A program made the translations under genes and the position numbers. This document shows, one piece after another, positions 43,129 to 52,466 of a DNA stretch of 64,000 nucleotides. This DNA comes from Paenalicyclobacillus ferrooxydans. Its GTDB lineage: Bacteria > Bacillota > Bacilli > Alicyclobacillales > Alicyclobacillaceae. The stretch lies in assembly GCF_001399675.1 (NCBI RefSeq), contig NZ_LJCO01000077.1:88429-152428 (forward strand), in the 5' to 3' direction. Numbering within the stretch: the stretch's first letter is position 1; each line of letters begins with the position of its first letter. The notes below the pieces were generated by a model. That model saw nothing but the letters and a program-made list of their open reading frames with translations, was not told where the DNA came from and did not search any database.

Positions 43129-45299
43129 TAGCCTTTCCCGCCTCCTCCGCCTAGGCGACGCGCTGCACCAGCTCCTGGTCCACCGAACTGACGGGCACTA
43201 CTCTGGGCGGCACTCGCTGCGGCAGCTGCCGGGAGTTGCACAAGGATTTTTTGACCCGCCTGCAGGCCAGAGGTGACCTGGACTTCACTGGTTCCAAACA
43301 GGCCAACCTGAACAGGTTGAAAATGAACATCTTTCGGCAGCCCGTTGGTGAGTGAGCCCCCTGTGAACCTGCCGCTAAAGCCGCCGGTCTGGCCATTTCG
43401 GAATCCACCGCCGCCAAAACCGCCGGATACATTGCCACTAGCGCTGCCATTGCCGCGACCAGCAGAGCCCCCGCTCGTGCCGTTCCCTCGTCCAGAGCCG
43501 CCCTGACCGCTTTTTCCACCGGAAGACTTGCTGCCTGCGCCTTGACCTGATGGACCGCCGGTTTGTGCACCACTCCCACTGGTTCCGCCTGATGCATCCA
43601 ACACATACACGCCTTCGATAGAGCCTTCTTGCTGGAGTGCAATGGCCGGCACGGTCACCACATGACTTGCCGTCGCAGTCTGGATGCTCACGCTGGCTGT
43701 CATGCCGTCCTTCAGTTGCCCGGTCGTATCTTGGACTGTGGCGACCGCGGTGTACTGTGTCACGTTGGATGTCGTTGTCGGAGTCGGATAAATCTGTGTG
43801 ATGGTTCCTGAGTAAGTCTTACCAGGGAGTGCAGCGACGGTCATCGACACCGGATCGCCCGTCTGAACTTCACCAATCTGAGACTCGCTGATCTGCACCT
43901 GAACCTGCAGGTCGTTCGGATTCGTATCGACGACTTCGATAAAGGGGCTGCTGGTGGTACCCGTTTTGCTGCCACTGCTCGGAGTTTGCCCGACCTGCCC
44001 ATTCACTTGCGACACCACCCCGTTAATCGGGGCAATCAACTTCGTTTGGCTCTCCGCGATCTGGGCAGTAACGAGTTTATCCTGTGCCGACTGCACGTTC
44101 GCCTCAGCCGAGGAGACACTGGCCTGGGCACTCGCGACCGTAGCTGCGTCAGGTGGTTGCTCATCTGTGGCGAGTTGGTCTTGTGCACTCTGCAAGGCAA
44201 GTTGATCTTGTTGAATCTGGGTCTGCGCAGTAGCGAGTGCCTGCTGTGTCGAACTGGTGTCGTTCACCTGTTGTTCCACAAGTTTGAGGTTTTGTTGATC
44301 CACCACAACCCGCTGTTTTGCCTGGGCCAGTGATGTCTGGGCACTCGTCAAACTTTGCTGATCCCTCTGTATCGCCTGTTGGTCGGTGGTGACGGCCTGC
44401 TCGGCCTTCTGCAAAGCCGAGTATTCCGTACTCAAGGTGGTGTACGTTGTCTGGTCCAGCGTGTCTGCGGCGCCGTATGGATTCTGTCCTACCTGTTGAC
44501 CCTGCAACCATTTCTGCGACAGGCTATTCTCATACTGATACTGCTGCCAGGCCTGCTGGACCTGCGCTTCGGTCACTGTACCGTACTGGGCCTGCAGGTT
44601 TTTCAGCGTCTGTTGGTCGTTTGCGAGGGTCTGCTGGTCATTAGATAATTGCAATTGCGCGGCACTCACGCTCGATGTATTGCTTGCTGCCTGCTCGTCC
44701 GTTTGTAGTTGTGTCTGTGCGCTCAAAACCTTTTGCTGCTGACTCGATGTGTCCTTTGATGCTGCAAGTTGTGTCTGATACGACTGCTGTGCACTCTGCA
44801 GACTTAACTGCGCCTTTTGGATGGCCTGCTTATCCGCCAATATCTGAGAACTCGTTGCCCCTTGCATGGTCTTTGTCAGATTCGCTTGTGCGGATGCAAG
44901 CCCTGCCTGAGCCTGAGCAACACCAGCCTGGGCGGCCAACAGAGCGGCTCTGGTCGTAGAGTCGTCTTCGACGGCTAGCACTTGGCCTTTTTTCACGGTT
45001 TGACCAATCTTTACGTTGATTTGTGTGACAGTGCTTGTTGAATCCGCAAAATTCAGGTCTGCCGTTGCGGCAGGCTGTATGGTGCCAGAAGCACTGACAG
45101 ATTGGACGATGTCCCCGTATCCTACCGTGTAAATCATCGGTCCGGAAATCGTCGAGCCACCTTTCAGTCTATGCATTGTGACGGGGATGCCCACCCCCAA
45201 AACAATCACGACTGCTGCGCCAGCATAGAGCCATTTGCGCTTTGATTTCTTGAACATCGGTCGCACAATGGAAGACCCAGATTCAACCTGCGGCTCCAT
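43128..45299 (-). CDS. HlyD/RND-type periplasmic adaptor for the MacB-type exporter
   Basis: About 723 aa from an ATG after AAGGGG; an upstream start at 45350 is less likely. One TM helix lies near the N-terminus (KWLYAGAAVVIVLGVGIPV). The lipoyl halves (PAATADLNFADSTSTV; LIAPINGVVSQVNGQVGQ) flank a very long Gln/Ala coiled coil (about 100-430). The C-terminal barrel is interrupted by a Gly/Ser/Arg-rich insert (about 590-660) that the orphan paralogue at 8517-10454 lacks. It links the exporter to the cell wall or outside. Confidence 0.93.
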   Translation of the reverse strand: MEPQVESGSSIVRPMFKKSKRKWLYAGAAVVIVLGVGIPVTMHRLKGGSTISGPMIYTVGYGDIVQSVSASGTIQPAATADLNFADSTSTVTQINVKIGQTVKKGQVLAVEDDSTTRAALLAAQAGVAQAQAGLASAQANLTKTMQGATSSQILADKQAIQKAQLSLQSAQQSYQTQLAASKDTSSQQQKVLSAQTQLQTDEQAASNTSSVSAAQLQLSNDQQTLANDQQTLKNLQAQYGTVTEAQVQQAWQQYQYENSLSQKWLQGQQVGQNPYGAADTLDQTTYTTLSTEYSALQKAEQAVTTDQQAIQRDQQSLTSAQTSLAQAKQRVVVDQQNLKLVEQQVNDTSSTQQALATAQTQIQQDQLALQSAQDQLATDEQPPDAATVASAQASVSSAEANVQSAQDKLVTAQIAESQTKLIAPINGVVSQVNGQVGQTPSSGSKTGTTSSPFIEVVDTNPNDLQVQVQISESQIGEVQTGDPVSMTVAALPGKTYSGTITQIYPTPTTTSNVTQYTAVATVQDTTGQLKDGMTASVSIQTATASHVVTVPAIALQQEGSIEGVYVLDASGGTSGSGAQTGGPSGQGAGSKSSGGKSGQGGSGRGNGTSGGSAGRGNGSASGNVSGGFGGGGFRNGQTGGFSGRFTGGSLTNGLPKDVHFQPVQVGLFGTSEVQVTSGLQAGQKILVQLPAAAAASAAQSSARQFGGPGAGAARRLGGGGGKG

Positions 45300-45512
45300 A
45301 TGAATTCCCCTTCCCTCAGCCACGTGCTTGTGTGCTGTCTGGACCATCAAAGTTGCTAGGCATTTGATGATTGCTTTGCAGTCTTACGAAGGTCTATGAG
45401 TCCAATATTTTGCACACTAAATCAATTATGAAGTTTAGTATAGCCTCTTCGAAAAACAATTGTTGGCCTTTGTGTGGAGGTTTTATGGACTTTCGTGGAG
45501 AAATGACAAACG

Positions 45513-45596
45513 TTGCAAGGACCTGCGGCACATGCCTGAGGTCCTTGCAATCTTCGCTCTGTAGTGGTCTTCCCGGCAACCATTATCATTGCCGGG
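45513..45596 (-). terminator. Two hairpins after the SLH-like surface protein gene
   Basis: CCCGGCAA/TTGCCGGG (45572-45596) and TTGCAAGGACC/GGTCCTTGCAA (45513-45550, an 11-bp perfect stem). Both lie in the gap between the minus-strand surface protein gene and the exporter operon, which therefore has its own promoter somewhere in 45300-45510. Confidence 0.65.
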
Positions 45597-45641
45597 ATTG
45601 CCCTTCCAGTCGTCTCTTGAGAAGAGATAAAGCGTACGGTT

Positions 45642-47363
45642 CTAGTTGAGACTCAGGCGCTTGACAACCACACCTGACGAAGTCCATGATATCTGAATTT
45701 CACCCAGCGTCACTGACCCACCGAGAGACGGTAACTGCTCGTTGAACGAGAGTGTCACCCCGGAGGCCTTCGGTACGCGGAGCAGCACCTGTGTGACATT
45801 GGATGGAAGGTCTGCAGCGACAATGTTGCGGCCATCAAAGACGGGTTCACTGACCCAAGAAGCGCCGTCACCGTTGAACAGGTTGTAGTTGATGTCCCCA
45901 CTTGTCCCCGCATAGGCAAAGTACGGCTTATTGACTGTGCTTGGCATCGATATGACGAGGTTGTCACTGGATGGGGTGACAGTGATGCTGTTGAAGAACT
46001 GGTAGACCTTATCTATCACCTGACTGGCATTCGACTGCGAGTAGACAGGGCTTCCGCTCACGGTCAATTGACTGAACGTCGCGTTGTACTCATCCTGCGG
46101 CGGATAGTAGATATGCCACAGGGTAGCTGTCCCATTTGACGTTTTTGCGAAGCCATGTGTCAATGCCTCAAGATTTCCAAGCACCTGTGTGACCTCCGCG
46201 CTGGTCAAAGGGCTGGTGTTACTGACACCACTTGGGTTTAGTCCGATGGACTGTGCCCAACCAGCGACAGACTGACCGGGTTGGTACGAGACATGCCCCA
46301 TATTGAGCCACGTCCAGTACATGTTGTCCACCATATTCAAAGTCACGGCATCGGAAGCACCAAAATGTGTCTGACTATCCGGTGAAATGAACCCATCTTG
46401 CACCGCAGCGCTGATGTAGGCCCACGAGCTGTCTGTTGCCTTCACATCGTCATATGGGGTTCCGGTAGATGCAGGCACCGACGACCCTGACGACCCTGAC
46501 GACCCTGACGACCCTGATGACCCTGATGACCCTGATGACCCTGATGTGCCCGATGTGCCCGATGTGCCCGATGTGCCCGATGTGCCCGATGTGCCTGACG
46601 TGCTTGACGTGCTTGACGTGCTTGATGTGCTTGATGTGCTTGATGTGCTTCCTGCAGGTGTACTCTGCGGGGCAGGCTGAACGACTGCACTCCAATCTGC
46701 CGGGATGCCAAGCGTGATCATAAAGTCCTGGATGAACCCAGCCTTGGTTGTCCCGGGTACAATGGAGACGCTGCGCGTCTGTGTCAGTCCCCAGGTGGCG
46801 CCGTTCCAGGTGGACTGCACGCCAACGCGCTTTAAGAGTTGCATGATGTACCAAATGGGCATAAAGGTGGTGTTCGATTTCGAACTGGGGTCCTTCGCCA
46901 CCAATCCAGCTACTCGTTCAACGACGGTGCCGTTCAACGTGACATTCATCGGGCCCTTGCCTGGATTCACGTTTTCTAGGTCTGGCGCGAGACTCGCTGG
47001 CGCTGTGATGCTCCACGTCTGCCCGTTCCACGTGCTTTGCACGCCAATTTGCGACAGCAGTTGGCTCACGTACCAAATCGGCATATACGTGGTCCCACCC
47101 GACACAAACGAATCCGGATGTGAAAACGACTTTCCCTGCCATACGATGCTTGCGGTTTTCATGGTATACGTGGTTGTCTTTGTTGTTCCTGTTGATGTTG
47201 TCTTTGTTGTTGCTGTTGATGTTGTCGTTGGTTTTGTGGTTGAAGTTGTGGCTGTTTTTGTGCTTGCATAGGCAGCAGGGACCAAAGCAGTCATCAGCCC
47301 CATGGCAGCGACGCCAACCCCTACCCCGACAGTCGCATAAAACCGTTCCCGATTGTATTTCAC
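45642..47363 (-). CDS. Secreted stalk-domain protein with SLH-like segment
   Basis: 573-aa surface protein. The signal peptide (1-33) is followed by a Thr/Lys-rich stretch and two copper-amine-oxidase N-terminal-like 'stalk' repeats (about 70-195; each has MPIWY and GVQSTWNG). A Ser/Thr/Gly tripeptide linker (about 235-300) follows, encoded by 9-bp DNA repeats. The next block, TPYDDVKATDSSWAYISAAVQDGFI, resembles an SLH domain (quoted in part: TPYDDV). The last 200 residues are beta-rich. The GTG start follows GGAGAC. It is probably wall-attached; function unknown. Confidence 0.85.
   Translation of the reverse strand: MKYNRERFYATVGVGVGVAAMGLMTALVPAAYASTKTATTSTTKPTTTSTATTKTTSTGTTKTTTYTMKTASIVWQGKSFSHPDSFVSGGTTYMPIWYVSQLLSQIGVQSTWNGQTWSITAPASLAPDLENVNPGKGPMNVTLNGTVVERVAGLVAKDPSSKSNTTFMPIWYIMQLLKRVGVQSTWNGATWGLTQTRSVSIVPGTTKAGFIQDFMITLGIPADWSAVVQPAPQSTPAGSTSSTSSTSSTSSTSSTSGTSGTSGTSGTSGTSGTSGSSGSSGSSGSSGSSGSSGSSVPASTGTPYDDVKATDSSWAYISAAVQDGFISPDSQTHFGASDAVTLNMVDNMYWTWLNMGHVSYQPGQSVAGWAQSIGLNPSGVSNTSPLTSAEVTQVLGNLEALTHGFAKTSNGTATLWHIYYPPQDEYNATFSQLTVSGSPVYSQSNASQVIDKVYQFFNSITVTPSSDNLVISMPSTVNKPYFAYAGTSGDINYNLFNGDGASWVSEPVFDGRNIVAADLPSNVTQVLLRVPKASGVTLSFNEQLPSLGGSVTLGEIQISWTSSGVVVKRLSLN
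46482..46650 (-). repeat. 9-bp coding tandem repeat (Ser/Thr/Gly linker)
   Basis: About 18-19 units of nine bases in three blocks: GACCCTGAY, GATGTGCCC and GAYGTGCTT on the plus strand. They encode SSG, TSG and TSS tripeptides inside the stalk protein. Unit number is likely to vary between strains by slippage, changing linker length without breaking the frame. Confidence 0.9.
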
Positions 47364-47388
47364 GTTAAAGTCTCCGTTTCATGCTGTG

Positions 47389-49041
47389 TTATTTTACGCT
47401 GGTGTTTTGAATGAAGTTGTAGGTGTTGTCATAGACGGCCCGGAGGTAGGGCTGAGACGATTGCGCCGCTTGAACCAGCCCTTTACTGCCGGCGTAAAAC
47501 GCGTGTGACACACCGCCCCCAAACTCATCTTGCGTGAGTTGGTTGATGGTGTTGTTGTAAAAGGTTGCCGCGGTTGGCGTAATCGCGCCCGTTGCCACCT
47601 CGAGTTCCATGCCTAGTCCATACGTCGCCGCCAGTTGTTCCGCGTTGGTGAGACGGGAGGTATTATTCGTTCCCAGTTCCACATAGTTTGGTTGCAGCCA
47701 AGCTGCGTCAAAACCAAATGACCGCCAACTGTCGAGTCCCGAGGCATCGTAGAACGGGATCCAAAAAATCGGCAGGTTGTGTTGGTGAACATCGCTGACC
47801 GCATCCTGGACGATTTGCACCTCTCCTGGAGCACTGTAGTCAACCTGCTCATTACCCCAGTAAATCCCGGCGAGTTGTAAATTGGTAAAGTTAGCAGAAG
47901 TCCAATTTTGAAGCAACAGGTTCAAGTACCAGGACATCGCTGCGTCGCGTGCGCCGCGCGCTACGGGGTCGCCCACAGATCCGCTAAAGTTGATTTCCTG
48001 ACCGTTAATCGTGCCCCAGTTGCCGTCACCAAATTTCGGATACGGCATCGTCAAAACCACTTTCACCTTGCGGTTCGGTGTGTTCAGTGCTTGATTGGCT
48101 TGTGCAACCGCCGCGTTCAAAGCAGACAGTTGCTGATTCGGCGCGAACAAATTGGTGATGTACCCCGACCACCCTGCTTGTGTGTCTTTCAGAGAGTTAT
48201 AGGGCAGGAACAAGAACGTATCAAACATCTCGCCGTTCAGCGTTCCGTCTGGCTGTTGATGCGCCACCATCGGCAGAAAGTCTGAGGTCGACCACACCGA
48301 CTGCGAGGCAGTGGCACCGTCTGTGTACACCAAAAGCATATTGTGAATGCCGTGCGCAGCTGTAGACGTTGCCAGCATTGGGCTTGTACCTTCAGACGGC
48401 ACCGGATTCAATGTTGTGGGAATCGATGCCGATGTTGCTGTGGCAAGGTTGCCTTGGACGTCCACGTTGCGAGCGAATACCCACACGTCAACCGGAAAAT
48501 GGATGCGGACCTTTTGTGCAGTAATCCCCGATGCGTTCACGGAAAAGGTTTGGACGTTCGTGACCACGTTCGTTGTCGGTACCGCAGGATGAACGGTCCC
48601 AATCGTATACCACTTTCCATTGTTGTACGCCTCAAACTGAATTTGGTTGGGAAAGTAGATACCAAGCGACCCCTGTTGCTCCATCTGAATGGAAATCGTG
48701 TTGAGTGCATGATAGCCGTCGAGATTTACCGTGATATTACGAGCGGATTGGCGCAGGAATCCGTGCCATGAGTTAGACCCAACAAGCGGCGTGTTGTATG
48801 CAGCTTCTTGACTGTGAAACGTGGTATCGGTGGGGCCGACCGTGGATACCTGAACGCTGGCACCCGACATCAAATCAGACACGGTTGCGGATGCAGACGG
48901 CGCAGTGATCGCCGAATTCGTTGTTGCATTTGTCGTTGTCGTACCGGCTCCGGTTGCCGCAAGTGCAGCTGTGCTGCCGAGCAACAATGTCGACAGCAAG
49001 CTGGCCGTCCCGAGCCCGGCAGTAAACTGTTTTCTCTTCAT
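47389..49041 (-). CDS. Secreted DUF4855 protein
   Basis: About 550 aa. The signal peptide (1-30) precedes a beta-sandwich discoidin-like domain (about 50-205; NITVNLDGYHALNTISIQM in outline) and a DUF4855 domain (about 225-550). The latter looks like a glycosidase-type TIM barrel: LTMPYPKFGDGNWG, LAGIYWGNEQVDYS, PIFWIPFYDA and WLQPNY resemble barrel strands with carboxylates at their ends. The ATG at 49041 follows AGGAGG. Its neighbours are wall and surface proteins, so a role on envelope or extracellular glycan is likely. No activity is established for the family that I know of. Confidence 0.82.
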   Translation of the reverse strand: MKRKQFTAGLGTASLLSTLLLGSTAALAATGAGTTTTNATTNSAITAPSASATVSDLMSGASVQVSTVGPTDTTFHSQEAAYNTPLVGSNSWHGFLRQSARNITVNLDGYHALNTISIQMEQQGSLGIYFPNQIQFEAYNNGKWYTIGTVHPAVPTTNVVTNVQTFSVNASGITAQKVRIHFPVDVWVFARNVDVQGNLATATSASIPTTLNPVPSEGTSPMLATSTAAHGIHNMLLVYTDGATASQSVWSTSDFLPMVAHQQPDGTLNGEMFDTFLFLPYNSLKDTQAGWSGYITNLFAPNQQLSALNAAVAQANQALNTPNRKVKVVLTMPYPKFGDGNWGTINGQEINFSGSVGDPVARGARDAAMSWYLNLLLQNWTSANFTNLQLAGIYWGNEQVDYSAPGEVQIVQDAVSDVHQHNLPIFWIPFYDASGLDSWRSFGFDAAWLQPNYVELGTNNTSRLTNAEQLAATYGLGMELEVATGAITPTAATFYNNTINQLTQDEFGGGVSHAFYAGSKGLVQAAQSSQPYLRAVYDNTYNFIQNTSVK

Positions 49042-49080
49042 CAAAATGGTGGACCTCCTGGTTCTAAGGTGAAGTAGCGT

Positions 49081-51459
49081 CTACTGCAATTGCACCAGAT
49101 TGGCTTCTGCCGCAGAGATGTAACCCTGTTCGACTTGGCCCGTAGTTTGGTCACATACTTCTACCGGGAAGAACCCGTTTTGCGGTGTGGCCGTAGTTGC
49201 GACGACAAAGTCCCCAGAGTGAATGATTTGGATGACGGTTTGCTTGTCCTGTCCGTAGACTTGAATGGTGGTATTAATGCTCTCCGGCTGCAGAGAAATC
49301 GCGCGGTAGACGTTTTGCATGGTGAGGTACTGCGAGTCCACCCAGCCGTAACCATTCACATAGTCCCACTCGGCGACAAGACCATTGGCCATACCCATTT
49401 CAATTTTGCTGATCGTGACCGTTTGTCCCGATGGAATTGTGGCTGGCATGGGCATGAACATCTGCCACATGGTGTACGTCCACTGTCCGGTTTGCGGCAG
49501 GTTATGTGCCGCTTGGAATGCGATGACTGCCTGCTTCGTCAGCGGACCATACTGCCCGTCTTGGGTCAGCCCTGCATTCATGGTCTGGTCGAGGAAGGCC
49601 TGAACAGCAGCAACGTTCGCTCCGCTGTCCCCCTGTTGCAGCGTCCCCACATACATCTCTTGATCTCCCGTTCCGGGCGAAGAGTAATAGGGCAAGCCCG
49701 GGTAGTTGGGGACAGACTGAACCGTTGCCGTCGCGTTGGTATAATAAACCGGTTCTTGTGTCGACGTTGGTGCGGGTGGTTGGTTTCCAGGGTTGTACTG
49801 CGGATAACTGGCGACCGTGTCATTGACCGATGACGCCAGTTGTCCCATCAACGATCCGATGGAATTCGCCCACTGCTGGTCCGTCGCATAGTGGACATTC
49901 ATGCCTACAAGCGTTGGCGAGACGTACTCACTACCACCAGGGGTCAAGTAGCTGTTATGTACAACCCAGCCTTCAAACAGAATCGCATACTCTTCGCTTG
50001 GGAACAGCCCTGCATCTTGACCAGGTGCTGAATCATACGCCCCATAGCCAAACAGATTATTCTTCGACTGAGCAATCTGACTTTTGCCCCAGTAACTCTC
50101 CAGAACTGCATGAGAGACAAGGTAGTTTGCGTCGATTCCATATAATTGTTGGGCATTCATGAAGGTCTGCCCCAGCCCTGTTAGCGGTGCCCCGTGCTGT
50201 TGGAGGTAGGAGTTAATGGAATTGGTATTGATGTTCGCCGGCGCAGGATAGCGCAGGTCCACATTCGTAAACCCGTTTCCAGTCGGTTGCGACGGGATGG
50301 GTGACGTCGATGAAGAAGATGACGACGAAGATGTGGATGATGTTGAAGACGAAGATGTCGAGGTCTGCGCGGGGGGCGCATCCATTAGCAAGACGGCTTG
50401 CTGAAGTGCCTTCCATGTCTCGGAATCCACGACACCGTTACTGGTCAACCCATTTGCATTTTGAAATTGTTCCAAGTTGATTTGCGTCACTGCGTCAAAC
50501 TGGCCACTTTGCGTTGCGGGGTACCCCAATTGTTTGAGAAAAGACTGTACTACACTCACGTACGGGCCACTGCTCCCCACAGTAAGCTGCGGCAGCTGCG
50601 TATAAGACGTCGTTCCTAAGATAGAATCAATCAGGTCGCTCACGCTGACTGTGGACGATGTCCCAGATGACCCAGCCCCGGATGTGGAGCCAGACTGGTT
50701 GCTCGAAGTGGAACTAGATGTCGAAGTTGACCCAGATGGCGAGGTGGAACCAGACGCTGAGCTTGAACCCGTGCTTGAACCGGACCCTGCGGGGTTGCTC
50801 GATGCGGACGATCCGCTTCCTGCTGATGTCTTTCCCGATGTACCCGTGCCACTTGCAGACGATTGACCACCCGTCGAGGCCGAACCTGTACTTGAGGTTC
50901 CACCTGACTTTGAGCCTGAGCCTGAACTGCTACCGGCCGACGAACCGCTTCCCGTGTTCAATGACGTATTTGTCGTCGCCAAACGCCAATTTGTTCCGTC
51001 CCATTTAGACTGAACCTGCATCTGATTGAGCGCCTGCATCACATACCAGATTGGGAGGTATTCTGTGGGTTGATTCGACGCAGGGTCAATCGCAGCTATG
51101 CCGTCGCAAGCCTCAACGGCCTGACCATTAATCGCCATCTTCACAGTCCCCGACGTCGAAGCTCCGGCGGTAAGCTTTTGACCGGTCAGCGACGGAACTG
51201 TGAAATTCATGACCCCATTTTTCCATGTATTCGATATTCCCGCCTGAGACAAAGCGTAACCGACGTACCAAATTGGTACATACGTCGTGCCGTTTTTCAC
51301 AAATCCGCTCGGTTTCGACACGAGTTTCCCGTTCAAATAAATGGCCTTCGAACTTGTCGACAAGGATTTCGAAGGGAGTGTGGAGGCCCAGACGGCGTGA
51401 CTCGACAGCACGAGTGCAAACGACGACGACAGGGCGAACAAGGGTATGGTTCGTTTCAA
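49081..51459 (-). CDS. Secreted glucosaminidase with stalk and peptidoglycan-binding domains
   Basis: 792 aa. The signal peptide (1-25) is followed by two stalk repeats (about 35-165, each with PIWYV), a long Ser/Gly/Thr linker (170-275), a peptidoglycan-binding domain (VGSSGPYVSVVQSFLKQLGY), another Ser-rich linker, a GH73 glucosaminidase domain with Glu in VLESYWGKS, a second peptidoglycan-binding domain (GDSGANVAAVQAFL) and a beta-rich SH3-like end. It cleaves N-acetylglucosaminyl bonds in peptidoglycan. The start is a TTG. It probably remodels the wall during growth, at acidic pH. Confidence 0.9.
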   Translation of the reverse strand: MKRTIPLFALSSSFALVLSSHAVWASTLPSKSLSTSSKAIYLNGKLVSKPSGFVKNGTTYVPIWYVGYALSQAGISNTWKNGVMNFTVPSLTGQKLTAGASTSGTVKMAINGQAVEACDGIAAIDPASNQPTEYLPIWYVMQALNQMQVQSKWDGTNWRLATTNTSLNTGSGSSAGSSSGSGSKSGGTSSTGSASTGGQSSASGTGTSGKTSAGSGSSASSNPAGSGSSTGSSSASGSTSPSGSTSTSSSTSSNQSGSTSGAGSSGTSSTVSVSDLIDSILGTTSYTQLPQLTVGSSGPYVSVVQSFLKQLGYPATQSGQFDAVTQINLEQFQNANGLTSNGVVDSETWKALQQAVLLMDAPPAQTSTSSSSTSSTSSSSSSSSTSPIPSQPTGNGFTNVDLRYPAPANINTNSINSYLQQHGAPLTGLGQTFMNAQQLYGIDANYLVSHAVLESYWGKSQIAQSKNNLFGYGAYDSAPGQDAGLFPSEEYAILFEGWVVHNSYLTPGGSEYVSPTLVGMNVHYATDQQWANSIGSLMGQLASSVNDTVASYPQYNPGNQPPAPTSTQEPVYYTNATATVQSVPNYPGLPYYSSPGTGDQEMYVGTLQQGDSGANVAAVQAFLDQTMNAGLTQDGQYGPLTKQAVIAFQAAHNLPQTGQWTYTMWQMFMPMPATIPSGQTVTISKIEMGMANGLVAEWDYVNGYGWVDSQYLTMQNVYRAISLQPESINTTIQVYGQDKQTVIQIIHSGDFVVATTATPQNGFFPVEVCDQTTGQVEQGYISAAEANLVQLQ

Positions 51460-51507
51460 AATTCTCTGACCCCTTTTTCACAGATATTTTCACGCGACAC
51501 CGTGAGT

Positions 51508-52128
51508 CTACGAGGAGTAATTGAAGCTCTTAATGATGGAGTTCACCAGTGTCTGATGTTCTTGACCCACTGCAATGTCAATTTCAGCATATCCAGATTG
51601 GTTGTTGCTCACTTGCACCATCCCTTTGCCCACATAGGTGCTGCCTGACACGGGGAAATCATAAGTGGCAACCAAACCGCCTGTCCCTTGAACTTGAACG
51701 TTGGTTGGATTCTTCTCGCCAACCACGAGCCTTGGGTCCGGCTGACCGCTTGAATTCATGTAACACCCGACACAGGTTGAATACAGAACGCGTACGCTCT
51801 CTAGGTGATTTTGCGGGTTCGTAAATGTGACAGCTATGTAATCTCCACCGGTGGTGGTCGCCTTCTTCCAACCGGCAGGCACGTCCACAGCGATGCCTTG
51901 CGTAGTAAATCCAGTAAAGGGCTGTAGTGTCGTGTGCGTAGGGGCAGACGTGTTTGCAGTAACCTGATTACTCGTAGCGTTGCCACTCGAAGTGTTTCCT
52001 GTACCCCCGACTTGTCCAGTGCTTCCGCCGGTTGAACTCGGTGGCGTTCCCTGTGCGTTTGGCCCAGCACCACACCCAGCTAACAGCAGGCAGGTCGTTG
52101 CAGCGAGGCCGAGGACAATTTTTTTCAT
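51508..52128 (-). CDS. Lipoprotein of unknown function
   Basis: About 206 aa from an ATG with GGAGTGA six bases upstream. The lipobox LLAGC sits near residue 19-20, so the mature protein is a diacylglyceryl-cysteine anchored lipoprotein. A Gly/Ser/Thr/Asn linker (about 25-70) leads to a compact beta domain of the PsbP-like kind (VDVPAGWKKAT, IAVTFTNP), with a CVGC pair in the middle that could form a disulfide. It is upstream of the glucosaminidase gene by 48 bp. Function not recognised. Confidence 0.75.
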   Translation of the reverse strand: MKKIVLGLAATTCLLLAGCGAGPNAQGTPPSSTGGSTGQVGGTGNTSSGNATSNQVTANTSAPTHTTLQPFTGFTTQGIAVDVPAGWKKATTTGGDYIAVTFTNPQNHLESVRVLYSTCVGCYMNSSGQPDPRLVVGEKNPTNVQVQGTGGLVATYDFPVSGSTYVGKGMVQVSNNQSGYAEIDIAVGQEHQTLVNSIIKSFNYSS

Positions 52129-52466
52129 TACCATTCACTCCATCTCTGTCTACTACGTGTGTCCTGTCAACGGCTGCCCCGTAAATGTAGACACGCCGTA
52201 CATCAACAATGTTCGACAACATACAATAAAATTCTGGGGCCCATGTGGTGAAATTTTAAAAAACTAATAAATTTGACGTTTATGAGCCCAGGGGAGTTGC
52301 AACGATCGACAAAAAATTGGGGTTGTTTTACTGAGTACTATCATCATACCCTAATTCGCCATCATGTGGTTGATAGATTTCTATCGAATCATGTCCGATT
52401 CCCAGATGCCCGATCCGGATTACCAGCCGTCTCTCACGCGGAACCTGCTTGTGTTACGATGGAGCC

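Noticed and set aside
46442..46854. ORFs of His-Ile-Gly and Arg-Ala-His repeats
   Set aside because: They are alternative frames of the 9-bp repeat in the surface protein gene.
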